DNA of 8,299 nucleotides from Rhodospirillales bacterium (lineage in GTDB: Bacteria > Pseudomonadota > Alphaproteobacteria > ATCC43930 > CGMCC-115725): positions 1-8,299 of the forward strand of contig JAATGI010000195.1 of assembly GCA_015654725.1 (NCBI GenBank). The letters are read 5' to 3'. The notes beneath the pieces were generated by a model. That model was not told the origin of the DNA, made no database searches, and saw only the letters and a list, made by a program, of their open reading frames with translations. This document shows, piece after piece, positions 1-5,370 of the stretch (its first letter is position 1; every line of letters starts with the position of its first letter). Position numbers and translations under genes: made by a program.

Positions 1-1599
1 ACCAACAACATTCCGCAGCGCGACGGCGGCACCCATCTCGCGGGCTTTCGCGGCGCGCTGACCCGCACCGTGAATAAATACGCCGACGAAAGCGGGATCC
101 AGAAAAAGGAGAAGATCGCGCTCACCGGCGAGGATATGCGCGAGGGCCTGACTTGCGTGCTCTCTCTCAAGGTCCCCGACCCGAAATTCTCCTCCCAGAC
201 CAAGGACAAGCTGGTCTCGTCCGAGGTGCGGCCGGCGGTCGAGGGCGTCGTCGCCGACAAGCTCCAGCAATGGTTCGAGGAACATCCGGCGGAGGCGAAG
301 CGCATCGTCGGCAAGGTGGTCGAGGCCGCGGTCGCGCGCGAGGCCGCGCGCAAGGCGCGCGACCTGACGCGGCGCAAGGGCGCGCTCGATCTCGCCAATC
401 TCCCAGGCAAGCTCGCCGACTGCCAGGAACGCGATCCGGCCTTGAGCGAGCTGTTCATCGTCGAGGGCGACAGCGCCGGCGGCTCGGCCAAGCAAGGCCG
501 CAACCGAAAATTCCAGGCGATTCTGCCCTTGAAGGGCAAGATCCTCAATGTCGAGCGCGCGCGCTTCGACAAGATGCTGGCCTCGGCCGAGATCGGCACG
601 CTGATCGCGGCCCTGGGCACCGGCATCGGCCCCGAGGAATTCAACGCCGACAAGGCGCGCTATCACCGCATCATCATCATGACCGACGCCGATGTCGATG
701 GCAGCCATATCCGCACCCTGCTTCTGACGTTTTTCTTCCGCCAGATGCCGGCGCTGATCGACAAGGGCTATCTCTATATCGCGCAGCCGCCGTTGTTTCA
801 GGTCAAGCGCGGCGGCGGCAAGAGCGTCTATCTCAAGGACGAGGCGGCGCTCGAGGAATATCGCGTCGGCGCCGGGCTTTCCGACGCGGTGTTCGCGCAG
901 CATGACGGCGCGCGGCGCGCCGGCAACGATCTCAGCGACATGGTCGAGCGCGCGCGCCAGGTGCGCAATTTGTTGCAGCCGCTGTTGCGTAAAGTGGGCA
1001 GTCTCGAAGTGGTCGAGCAGGGCGCGATCGCGGGCCTGCTCAATCCCGCGCTCTTGGAAGCCGGCGGGCGGGGCGAGGAAGCGGTGCGCTATCTGGCGCA
1101 ACGCCTCAATGTCCTGCTGCCGGCGGCGGAGCGCAATTGGAACGGCGAGGTCAAGATCGGCGAGGCCTTCATTCTATCGCGGCGCCGGCACGGCACGGTG
1201 GAACGCCGCGTGCTCGATGCCGCGCTCTTGAAAAGCGCCGAGGCGCGGCGCCTGGACGAGCGCACCGCCGAGCTGCAAGAGATCTACGGCAAGCCCGGCA
1301 AGCTCATCGCCAAGGACAAGGAGCAGGCCGTCACCGGCCCGACCAGCCTGGTCGAGGCGGTGGTGGCGCTCGGGCCGAAGGAAGGCGACATCCAGCGCTA
1401 TAAGGGCCTGGGCGAGATGAATCCCGAGCAGCTTTGGGAGACGACGCTCGATCCCGGCGCGCGCGCGCTCCTGCAAGTCAAAATCGCGCACGCCGACCTC
1501 GCCGAGGAAACCTTCTCGACGCTGATGGGCGATCTGGTCGAGCCGCGCCGCGACTTCATCCAAACCAACGCGCTGTCGGTGGCGAATCTCGACGTATGA
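1..1599 (+). CDS. gyrB: DNA gyrase subunit B, C-terminal part (5' end outside window)
   Basis: This is the ATPase-bearing subunit of DNA gyrase, which with GyrA introduces negative supercoils. The reading frame is open from base 1 with no start in view; the 532 residues here begin at the NNI...GGTHL segment of the transducer domain, so roughly the first 270 residues are missing compared with E. coli GyrB (about 804 aa). Visible motifs are ALTRT near residue 20, VPDPKFSSQTKDKL near 56-69, the TOPRIM glutamate motif EGDSAGG near 155-161, PLKGKILNVE, the metal-binding DADVDGSHIR near 229-238, and QRYKGLGEMNPEQLWETT near the end. The stretch between DADVDGS and QRYKGLG is long and poorly conserved, as expected for the extra domain of Gram-negative GyrB, which argues against ParE. 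The GTG at 70 is internal, not the start. The C-terminus ANLDV is typical of alphaproteobacterial GyrB. No terminator hairpin with a T-run follows the stop. Confidence 0.97.
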   Translation, partial: TNNIPQRDGGTHLAGFRGALTRTVNKYADESGIQKKEKIALTGEDMREGLTCVLSLKVPDPKFSSQTKDKLVSSEVRPAVEGVVADKLQQWFEEHPAEAKRIVGKVVEAAVAREAARKARDLTRRKGALDLANLPGKLADCQERDPALSELFIVEGDSAGGSAKQGRNRKFQAILPLKGKILNVERARFDKMLASAEIGTLIAALGTGIGPEEFNADKARYHRIIIMTDADVDGSHIRTLLLTFFFRQMPALIDKGYLYIAQPPLFQVKRGGGKSVYLKDEAALEEYRVGAGLSDAVFAQHDGARRAGNDLSDMVERARQVRNLLQPLLRKVGSLEVVEQGAIAGLLNPALLEAGGRGEEAVRYLAQRLNVLLPAAERNWNGEVKIGEAFILSRRRHGTVERRVLDAALLKSAEARRLDERTAELQEIYGKPGKLIAKDKEQAVTGPTSLVEAVVALGPKEGDIQRYKGLGEMNPEQLWETTLDPGARALLQVKIAHADLAEETFSTLMGDLVEPRRDFIQTNALSVANLDV

Positions 1600-1639
1600 G
1601 TCGACGTCGCGTTGGCGCCTCACGGCCGTAAAATTCTCT

Positions 1640-1669
1640 TTGACATATGTTCTTGTTTTGTTCTAGACT
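1640..1669 (+). promoter_or_regulatory. Sigma-70-type promoter downstream of gyrB
   Basis: A perfect -35 hexamer TTGACA lies at 1640-1645. Candidate -10 elements are TAGACT at 1664-1669 (18-base spacer, 4 of 6 matches to TATAAT) or TCTAGA at 1662-1667 (16-base spacer, 3 of 6). Local base composition is AT-rich against a GC-rich background, which supports a real promoter. Transcription would begin near 1675 and run into the structured spacer and then the SDR gene. The element sits 40 bases after the gyrB stop, so the downstream region need not depend on gyrB read-through. Confidence 0.6.
1649..1663 (+). promoter_or_regulatory. LexA (SOS) box, GTTC-N7-GTTC
   Basis: The sequence GTTCTTGTTTTGTTC is an exact match to GTTC-N7-GTTC, the direct-repeat operator bound by LexA in alphaproteobacteria. 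It fills the spacer between the TTGACA -35 element and the -10 region, which is where a LexA dimer would block RNA polymerase. An exact 8-base match can occur by chance, but its placement inside an otherwise good promoter in an AT-rich island makes it credible. The repeat is directional and points the same way as the promoter. Confidence 0.7.
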
Positions 1670-1689
1670 CCGCTCCCGGAGAAGCGGAG
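1668..1689 (+). repeat. Inverted repeat at the predicted 5' end of the leader RNA
   Basis: CTCCGC at 1668-1673 pairs with GCGGAG at 1684-1689 around a 10-base loop. It sits at or just after the predicted transcription start of the SOS-type promoter, so it may cap the 5' end of the transcript. No T-run follows, so it is not an intrinsic terminator. The exact start site decides whether the whole left arm is transcribed. Confidence 0.4.
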
Positions 1690-1737
1690 AAGGCCGACAG
1701 CGAAAGCCAGGGTCGAAATTAACCATTTGGCTGCTGA

Positions 1738-1757
1738 TTCGCTGCAAAAGCAGCGAA
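1738..1757 (+). repeat. Perfect 8-bp hairpin with AAAA loop
   Basis: TTCGCTGC (1738-1745) and GCAGCGAA (1750-1757) are perfect complements around an AAAA tetraloop. There is no T-run on either strand next to it, so it does not look like an intrinsic terminator. It is the most stable simple hairpin in the leader and supports the idea that this spacer is a structured RNA. Confidence 0.6.
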
Positions 1758-1793
1758 AGCGGTCCACTGAGCCTGCGCGGCGGCGGTGATAGG

Positions 1794-1836
1794 GCGCCTG
1801 TAAACGACCTGATAAACAGGCGATATAAACAGGCGC
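1794..1836 (+). repeat. Competing inverted and direct repeats (GCCTGT / ACAGGC)
   Basis: One left arm, GCGCCTGT at 1794-1801, can pair with either of two right arms: ACAGGCG at 1816-1822 (7 bp, short loop) or ACAGGCGC at 1829-1836 (8 bp, longer loop). The right arms belong to an exact direct repeat ATAAACAGGCG at 1812-1822 and 1825-1835, with a period of 13 bases. The two hairpins exclude each other. This could be an RNA switch, a protein-binding site with tandem half-sites, or a small slippage duplication. Confidence 0.5.
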
Positions 1837-1964
1837 AGGGGGAGGATGCCGGCGTTCCAAACGGGCGCGGCGCGTTTCCGCGCGACGGGGTTGCGAGCAC
1901 GGGCATGGCTCGATCCGCCCCGGGTTTGATAGAACGGCGCGACGCGGCAAAAAGGGGACAGGGC

Positions 1965-2678
1965 ATGAGCGCGCTTACGGGCAAGAAAGTTCTGGTGGTC
2001 GGCGGCAGTTCCGGCATGGGCGAGGCCACGGCAAGGCTCGCGGCCGAGGCCGGCGCCAAAGTCACCATCGCCGCGCGTAATCATGACCGGCTGGCGGCGG
2101 CGGCGAAGGCGATCGGGCACGGCGTCGAGCCGGCGATCCTGGACGCCACCGACGACAAATCCGTCGCTAAATTCTTCGCCGAGGGCGCGATTTGGGACCA
2201 TGTCGTTATCAGCGCCGGCGGCGGCGGGCGCGGCAAGGTCGCGGAGTTGGAAATGGCCGTCGCGCTCGCCGCGATGGACGGAAAATTCTGGGCCAGTTTT
2301 CGCGTCGCCCGCGCGGCCAAGATCGCGCCGGACGGTTCGCTCACCTTCGTCTCCGGCGGCTTGAGCCAGCGGCCGGCGGCGGGCGCTTCGCTGATCGCCG
2401 CGATCAATGGCGCGCTTGAAAAAATGTCGCTGGGCCTGGCGCTCGAATTGGCGCCGATACGCGTCAACACCGTCTCGCCCGGCCCGGTCGATACCCCGAT
2501 GTGGGATCGCTATGGCGCCGAGATGAAGCGCAAATTCCTCGAAGGCGCCGCCGCCCATGTGCCGCTGAAGCGCGTCGCCCAGTCCGAGGAAATCGCCGAG
2601 ATCATCCTGTTCTTCATGACCAACCGCTTCGTCACCGGCACGGTCGTGCCCTTGGACGGCGGCTCGAGCCTGGCGTGA
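1965..2678 (+). CDS. Short-chain dehydrogenase/reductase-like protein without YxxxK
   Basis: This is a 237-residue SDR-fold protein, normal length for the classical family (about 250 aa), predicted cytoplasmic. ATG 1965 is chosen because AAGGGGA lies at 1952-1958, six bases upstream, and because homology-like sequence begins there. The Rossmann motif VGGSSGMG (12-19) matches TGxxxGxG with Val for Thr. Arg38 after the second strand suggests NADP(H) preference. The usual NNAG is SAGG (83-86). Ser130 in TFVSGG fits the catalytic serine. The C-terminal half has ELAPIRVNTVSPGPVDTPM (161-179) and a final PLDGGSSLA, as in true SDRs. The catalytic Tyr and Lys are missing: the expected YxxxK is IAAIN (144-148), with Ile144 and Asn148. 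Either it belongs to a divergent SDR subgroup or it binds nucleotide without classical dehydrogenase chemistry. It may be transcribed from the SOS-type promoter 300 bases upstream. The substrate is unknown. Confidence 0.88.
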   Translation: MSALTGKKVLVVGGSSGMGEATARLAAEAGAKVTIAARNHDRLAAAAKAIGHGVEPAILDATDDKSVAKFFAEGAIWDHVVISAGGGGRGKVAELEMAVALAAMDGKFWASFRVARAAKIAPDGSLTFVSGGLSQRPAAGASLIAAINGALEKMSLGLALELAPIRVNTVSPGPVDTPMWDRYGAEMKRKFLEGAAAHVPLKRVAQSEEIAEIILFFMTNRFVTGTVVPLDGGSSLA

Positions 2679-2680
2679 GA

Positions 2681-4057
2681 TTAGGGCGCTTCGGCCCGGC
2701 AGAGGAAATCCTCGAACTTGCCGTTGGCGCCCGGCGGAATCCTTTCGGGGAAATAAACGAAACGCAGATCGAAGGGATGGCCCAGCGATTTCTGAATGTG
2801 CGCGCGCAACGCCGCTTCCTGTTCCGACGACACCGGTGTTTCCGACACCAATCGTACCTCGACCGTTGCTTGGTCGAGCTGGATGAACTGATATTGTTGG
2901 ATCGGGGCAAACTTGCGAAACTCGCCGAACCCCGTGCGCGGCCATTGGCGCGTACCGTCGGGCATAAGCATCAGATTGCGCTGGCGACCGAGAATCCGCG
3001 CCAAGGTCGGCAACCCGCGTCCGCACGGGCATGGCCCTCCGACCTCGGCGTAATCAGCGATGTCGTAGCGAATGAGCGGCGTCGCGAAATTGTGGAGATC
3101 GGTGACGACGAGGCGGCCGATCTCGCCTTCGCGGCATTGCCGGCCGCCTCCGTCGAGCACTTCGACGATCACGCTCTCGGCCATGATGTGATAGAGCCCG
3201 CTGCGCGGACATTGTACCGCGAGATAACCCAGTTCCTGAGATGAATAGGTATCCTCGACTGCGGCATTGAAACAGGCCGCCGCTTCTTCGCGTAAGCGTG
3301 GCGACAAGGTCTCGCCGGTCGTGCGCAGATGGCGGAGATTTGGTAGCCTGATCTGACGCTCGCGGCAACGCCGCGTCAGCGCTTCGAGCAGATTTGGATA
3401 GATCAGCAGGTTGTCGGGCTGAAAATTCAACAGAAGCTCGAGCATCTCGCCCAGTTCGAGACCGCTGGGAACACCGAGTGACGGACCGGTGCGAAATATG
3501 AGGTTCGCCGGCGGCCCCCAATCATCGCGCCGGTCCACCTTGCGGATCGTGGCGCGGACCGCGACCAGGCGTCGGCCGAATTCGCGGCCATGCCAAAGGT
3601 GATCGCGCATCGCCAGGGCGGACCAGAATAGGTTCGAGATCGCGGTACGGCGCACCACCACCGGCTCACCCGTCGAGCCGGAAGTGCGGGTCTGGTTTAT
3701 CGGCTGATGGCTTGTCGGAATTTGGGCGCAGAACAGATCGTCGCGCGCGGCCTGAATGTCACGCCGGCCGAGGACCGGCAATTTGGCCAGACCGCTCGCG
3801 CTGCCGAGATCGTCCGGCTTGAGCCCGGCGCGGTCCATTCGGCCGCGGAACTGCCGCGACTGCCGAACGCAATGGCGCGCCAGAATAACGAGCTGCTCGT
3901 GCTGGCGGGCGCGGATTTCCTCCGGGCTCACCCACTGGGTTTCATCGAGCTGATGTATCAGGGCGGCGAGGATGGCCGCATTACCGGTCAAGATCGGCGG
4001 CCAGTCGATCGCATCGATGTCGCTCTTGATTCGCCCCAATGTCCGTTTATCGGACAA
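2681..4057 (-). CDS. Adenylate-forming ligase, phenylacetate-CoA ligase (PaaK/CapK) family
   Basis: This 458-residue protein is close to PaaK length (about 430-450 aa). Family members activate a carboxylate as acyl-AMP and usually pass it to CoA or another acceptor. Motifs in order are the phosphate-binding TSGSTGEP (125-132), TTGE (246-249), YSSQE (271-275), GRLVVTDL (314-321), LIRYDIADY (328-336), a PCPCGRGLP segment with Cys343 and Cys345 resembling the CxCGR of this family, and Lys447 in GANGKFEDF, where the C-terminal catalytic lysine is expected. All core residues look intact. The start is TTG at 4057: AGGGGA lies 7-8 bases upstream and overlaps the end of the methyltransferase gene, and no nearby in-frame ATG is better. 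It follows the methyltransferase gene by 11 bases, so the two are almost certainly co-transcribed. Its stop is two bases from the stop of the convergent SDR gene. The substrate cannot be read from the sequence; 'phenylacetate-CoA ligase' would be an over-call. Confidence 0.85.
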   Translation of the reverse strand: MSDKRTLGRIKSDIDAIDWPPILTGNAAILAALIHQLDETQWVSPEEIRARQHEQLVILARHCVRQSRQFRGRMDRAGLKPDDLGSASGLAKLPVLGRRDIQAARDDLFCAQIPTSHQPINQTRTSGSTGEPVVVRRTAISNLFWSALAMRDHLWHGREFGRRLVAVRATIRKVDRRDDWGPPANLIFRTGPSLGVPSGLELGEMLELLLNFQPDNLLIYPNLLEALTRRCRERQIRLPNLRHLRTTGETLSPRLREEAAACFNAAVEDTYSSQELGYLAVQCPRSGLYHIMAESVIVEVLDGGGRQCREGEIGRLVVTDLHNFATPLIRYDIADYAEVGGPCPCGRGLPTLARILGRQRNLMLMPDGTRQWPRTGFGEFRKFAPIQQYQFIQLDQATVEVRLVSETPVSSEQEAALRAHIQKSLGHPFDLRFVYFPERIPPGANGKFEDFLCRAEAP

Positions 4058-4068
4058 GCCGGATTCCC

Positions 4069-4959
4069 CTACTGCCGAATCGCGACGAACTTCAGGTGTA
4101 CGGGACCGCCGGCCAAAGTCGGCCCCTGCGAGTTGCCCGGATATCTTGGGTCGGGGACATCGGCCGTGAGCGAGGCAACGCGAAAGCCATTGTCCTCGAA
4201 CAACGCGGACAGCACCTCCCGCGAGCGCAGGGGATAGACAAGGCGGTACGCCACATAGGAATCGGTGCTGGCGGCGAGTTCTTCGGGTGCGATGTCCAGT
4301 TCGGCGGCATGGAGCGTCGCTTCGCGCAACAGCAGCTCGTGAAATTCTTTCGTCTGCTCGGCGGTGAACCAGAGCACCTCCGGCGCGTCCGGCCGTACGC
4401 GGTTGACGCCGATCACGCGTCCACCCGGGACAAGGCAGTCACGCCATTTCGCGATCAGCCGACCCCGCGCGGCCGGCGGAATCTCGCTCAGCAAGGAATG
4501 CGCCACGACGATGTCGTATGGCGCCGCGGGCTCATAATCCAAGATATCGGACCTGACGGTCCCGATTTCTACGCCGATACGGTCGCCATACCAGGCACAG
4601 AGCCGCAAGGGCGTCTCGCAAATATCGATGACGGTAAGATCGGGCTTCGCCCCCGCCGCGGTCGCCGCCCACAGCACGATCGCCGGCAAGCAATAATCGA
4701 CGGCGCCAGACACCAGAATCCGGCGGCCGCCAGCGCGCACCGCGTCGTGAAACGCGTCAAGAAAGAACTGCGCGCCCCTCCGGGGTCCAGCGGCCAATCC
4801 AAGCCGGCGTAAATCCTGCCACAGCCCGTGATAGACGGCGCAACTGATGCCGCTTTCGTTGACATGGCGACACAAGGTCTTCGCCCAGGCCCGTGCCAGC
4901 GGCGCCGACAGCGCCAGCGGCTCCTCGGGCAACGGTGGCGGTAAGCTCGCATCGCTCAC
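4069..4959 (-). CDS. Class I SAM-dependent methyltransferase-like protein
   Basis: With the GTG at 4959 this is a 296-residue protein, predicted soluble. A Rossmann-like methyltransferase core spans about 78-187: first strand RRILVSGAVDY (79-89, in place of the usual ExGxGxG), LTVIDICETPL (108-118) with the acidic residue that normally holds the SAM ribose, SDILDY (137-142), YDIVVAHSLLSEIPP (148-162), and LVPGGRVIGVNR (176-187). A helical N-terminal part contains YHGLWQDLRRLGL, and a tail of about 100 residues may shape the substrate site. The glycine motif is degenerate, so activity is likely but not assured. The frame is open back to 5277, with ATG codons at 5043 and further upstream, but that extra sequence looks non-coding; GTG 4959 or 4962 has GGCGGGG about 10 bases upstream. 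It is the first gene of the unit, with the ligase 11 bases downstream, and is divergent from rpoH. Target molecule unknown. Confidence 0.72.
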   Translation of the reverse strand: MSDASLPPPLPEEPLALSAPLARAWAKTLCRHVNESGISCAVYHGLWQDLRRLGLAAGPRRGAQFFLDAFHDAVRAGGRRILVSGAVDYCLPAIVLWAATAAGAKPDLTVIDICETPLRLCAWYGDRIGVEIGTVRSDILDYEPAAPYDIVVAHSLLSEIPPAARGRLIAKWRDCLVPGGRVIGVNRVRPDAPEVLWFTAEQTKEFHELLLREATLHAAELDIAPEELAASTDSYVAYRLVYPLRSREVLSALFEDNGFRVASLTADVPDPRYPGNSQGPTLAGGPVHLKFVAIRQ

Positions 4960-5189
4960 CACGGTGGTATCCCCGCCCACCAGTATCGCGCGATTTCTTC
5001 GCTCAATGTTCCCTTTCCGGCAACCTCCCCGGTCCCCGCCCATCCTTAAGTGCGCGGCGACACCAAATGCAAGGGCCGACATCGCCGCAAATAGGGGAAA
5101 CCGCCCAAGCCGCCCCAAAAGCCCGCTATTTCGCCCCGAATAGGTCTGCGTTGCTGACATTTCAGCCATCGAATACCACCACGAAATAG

Positions 5190-5202
5190 GACCAAACTGG
5201 TC
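5190..5202. promoter_or_regulatory. Palindrome GACCA-N3-TGGTC at the rpoH promoter
   Basis: GACCAAACTGGTC is a perfect inverted repeat with 5-base arms and a 3-base centre, touching the -35 side of the rpoH promoter candidate. A second ACCAAA follows at 5207-5212, so ACCAAA is repeated at a 16-base offset, and TGGT-N5-ACCA forms a second overlapping dyad (5198-5210). Nested dyads at a -35 box look like a transcription factor operator. The regulator cannot be named. Confidence 0.45.
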
Positions 5203-5231
5203 TTGAACCAAAGACTTGGCGGTACTATCTT
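5202..5231 (+). promoter_or_regulatory. Candidate rpoH promoter, sigma-70/sigma-32 overlap
   Basis: TTGAAC at 5203-5208 and TATCTT at 5226-5231 are separated by 17 bases, a fair sigma-70 pair (4 of 6 each). The same bases read as CTTGAA (5202-5207) followed by a CTATCT element, which resembles the heat-shock sigma promoter pattern of alphaproteobacteria (CTTG, then CYTATNT). Autoregulation of rpoH through such a promoter is known in Caulobacter. Transcription would start near 5238 and leave a leader of about 130 nt. Confidence 0.45.
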
Positions 5232-5324
5232 TTGTGCACTGCGGCGCAAAAGCTGCGGCACCATCCGCGGGACTCAATCGTTCGTATCATTATCGGGCCT
5301 CGCGGCGGCACCCGGTGGGTTCCG

Positions 5325-5345
5325 TGCCCCTTCGGACAAGGGGCA
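5325..5345 (+). promoter_or_regulatory. Perfect 8-bp hairpin in the rpoH leader
   Basis: TGCCCCTT (5325-5332) pairs perfectly with AAGGGGCA (5338-5345) around CGGAC, ending 25 bases before the rpoH ATG. The left arm can instead form GGCAC/GTGCC (5307-5311 with 5324-5328), so two folds compete. Upstream CCTCG (5298-5302) is complementary to CGAGG (5363-5367) in the ribosome binding site. This could be a translational control element; it has no T-run and is not a terminator. Confidence 0.45.
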
Positions 5346-5370
5346 GAGGCGAACATAAAGGTCGAGGGAC

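Larger units (their letters stand above)
1600..1964 (+). other. Long spacer: SOS-type promoter and structured leader
   Basis: This 365-base spacer between the gyrB stop and the SDR start has no convincing gene. The SDR frame stays open back to an ATG at 1647, but its translation there is arginine-rich, low in hydrophobic core residues and unlike a fold, and that ATG lies inside the promoter spacer. What the region does hold is a TTGACA promoter with an overlapping LexA-type box (1640-1669), three inverted repeats (1668-1689, 1738-1757, 1794-1836), a 13-base-period direct repeat (1812-1835), and a possible 27-codon ORF at 1846-1929 that directly abuts a GGGGGAGG stretch. An RNA started at this promoter would have about 290 nt of folded leader before the SDR. 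Whether it is a leader, a separate small RNA or the remains of a lost SOS gene cannot be decided from the sequence. Confidence 0.6.
4960..5370. promoter_or_regulatory. Divergent control region between the methyltransferase operon and rpoH
   Basis: This 411-base region separates the two divergent units. In the rpoH direction it holds a promoter-like element at 5202-5231, an operator-like palindrome at 5190-5202 and a leader hairpin at 5325-5345. In the other direction a -10-like CCTATTT lies on the minus strand around 5185-5191, but with no clear -35, so the operon promoter is not located with confidence. The minus-strand frame of the methyltransferase stays open through most of the region; its translation contains one hydrophobic stretch (LFAAMSALAFGVAAHL) but otherwise looks non-coding. 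A 16-codon minus-strand ORF at 4956-5006 overlaps the methyltransferase start. Confidence 0.5.

Noticed and set aside
1738..1757. Intrinsic terminator after gyrB
   Set aside because: The hairpin is perfect but has no T-run on either side and lies downstream of a new promoter.
1647..1964. N-terminal extension of the SDR protein back to ATG 1647
   Set aside because: The translation is arginine-rich and unfold-like, ATG 1647 lies within the promoter and SOS box, and ATG 1965 has a good ribosome site and begins exactly where the SDR fold should.
1719..3032. 437-codon minus-strand frame opposite the SDR gene and the ligase end
   Set aside because: High-GC antisense shadow: arginine-rich, no recognisable domain, and it overlaps two well-supported genes.
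2501..3244. 247-codon plus-strand frame over the SDR end and ligase end
   Set aside because: Out-of-frame and antisense reading of two real genes with no domain signature.
4960..5277. N-terminal extension of the methyltransferase to 5277 or 5043
   Set aside because: The extra residues look non-coding apart from one short hydrophobic stretch and would cover the rpoH promoter region. The GTG at 4959 fits better, though ATG 5043 cannot be fully excluded.
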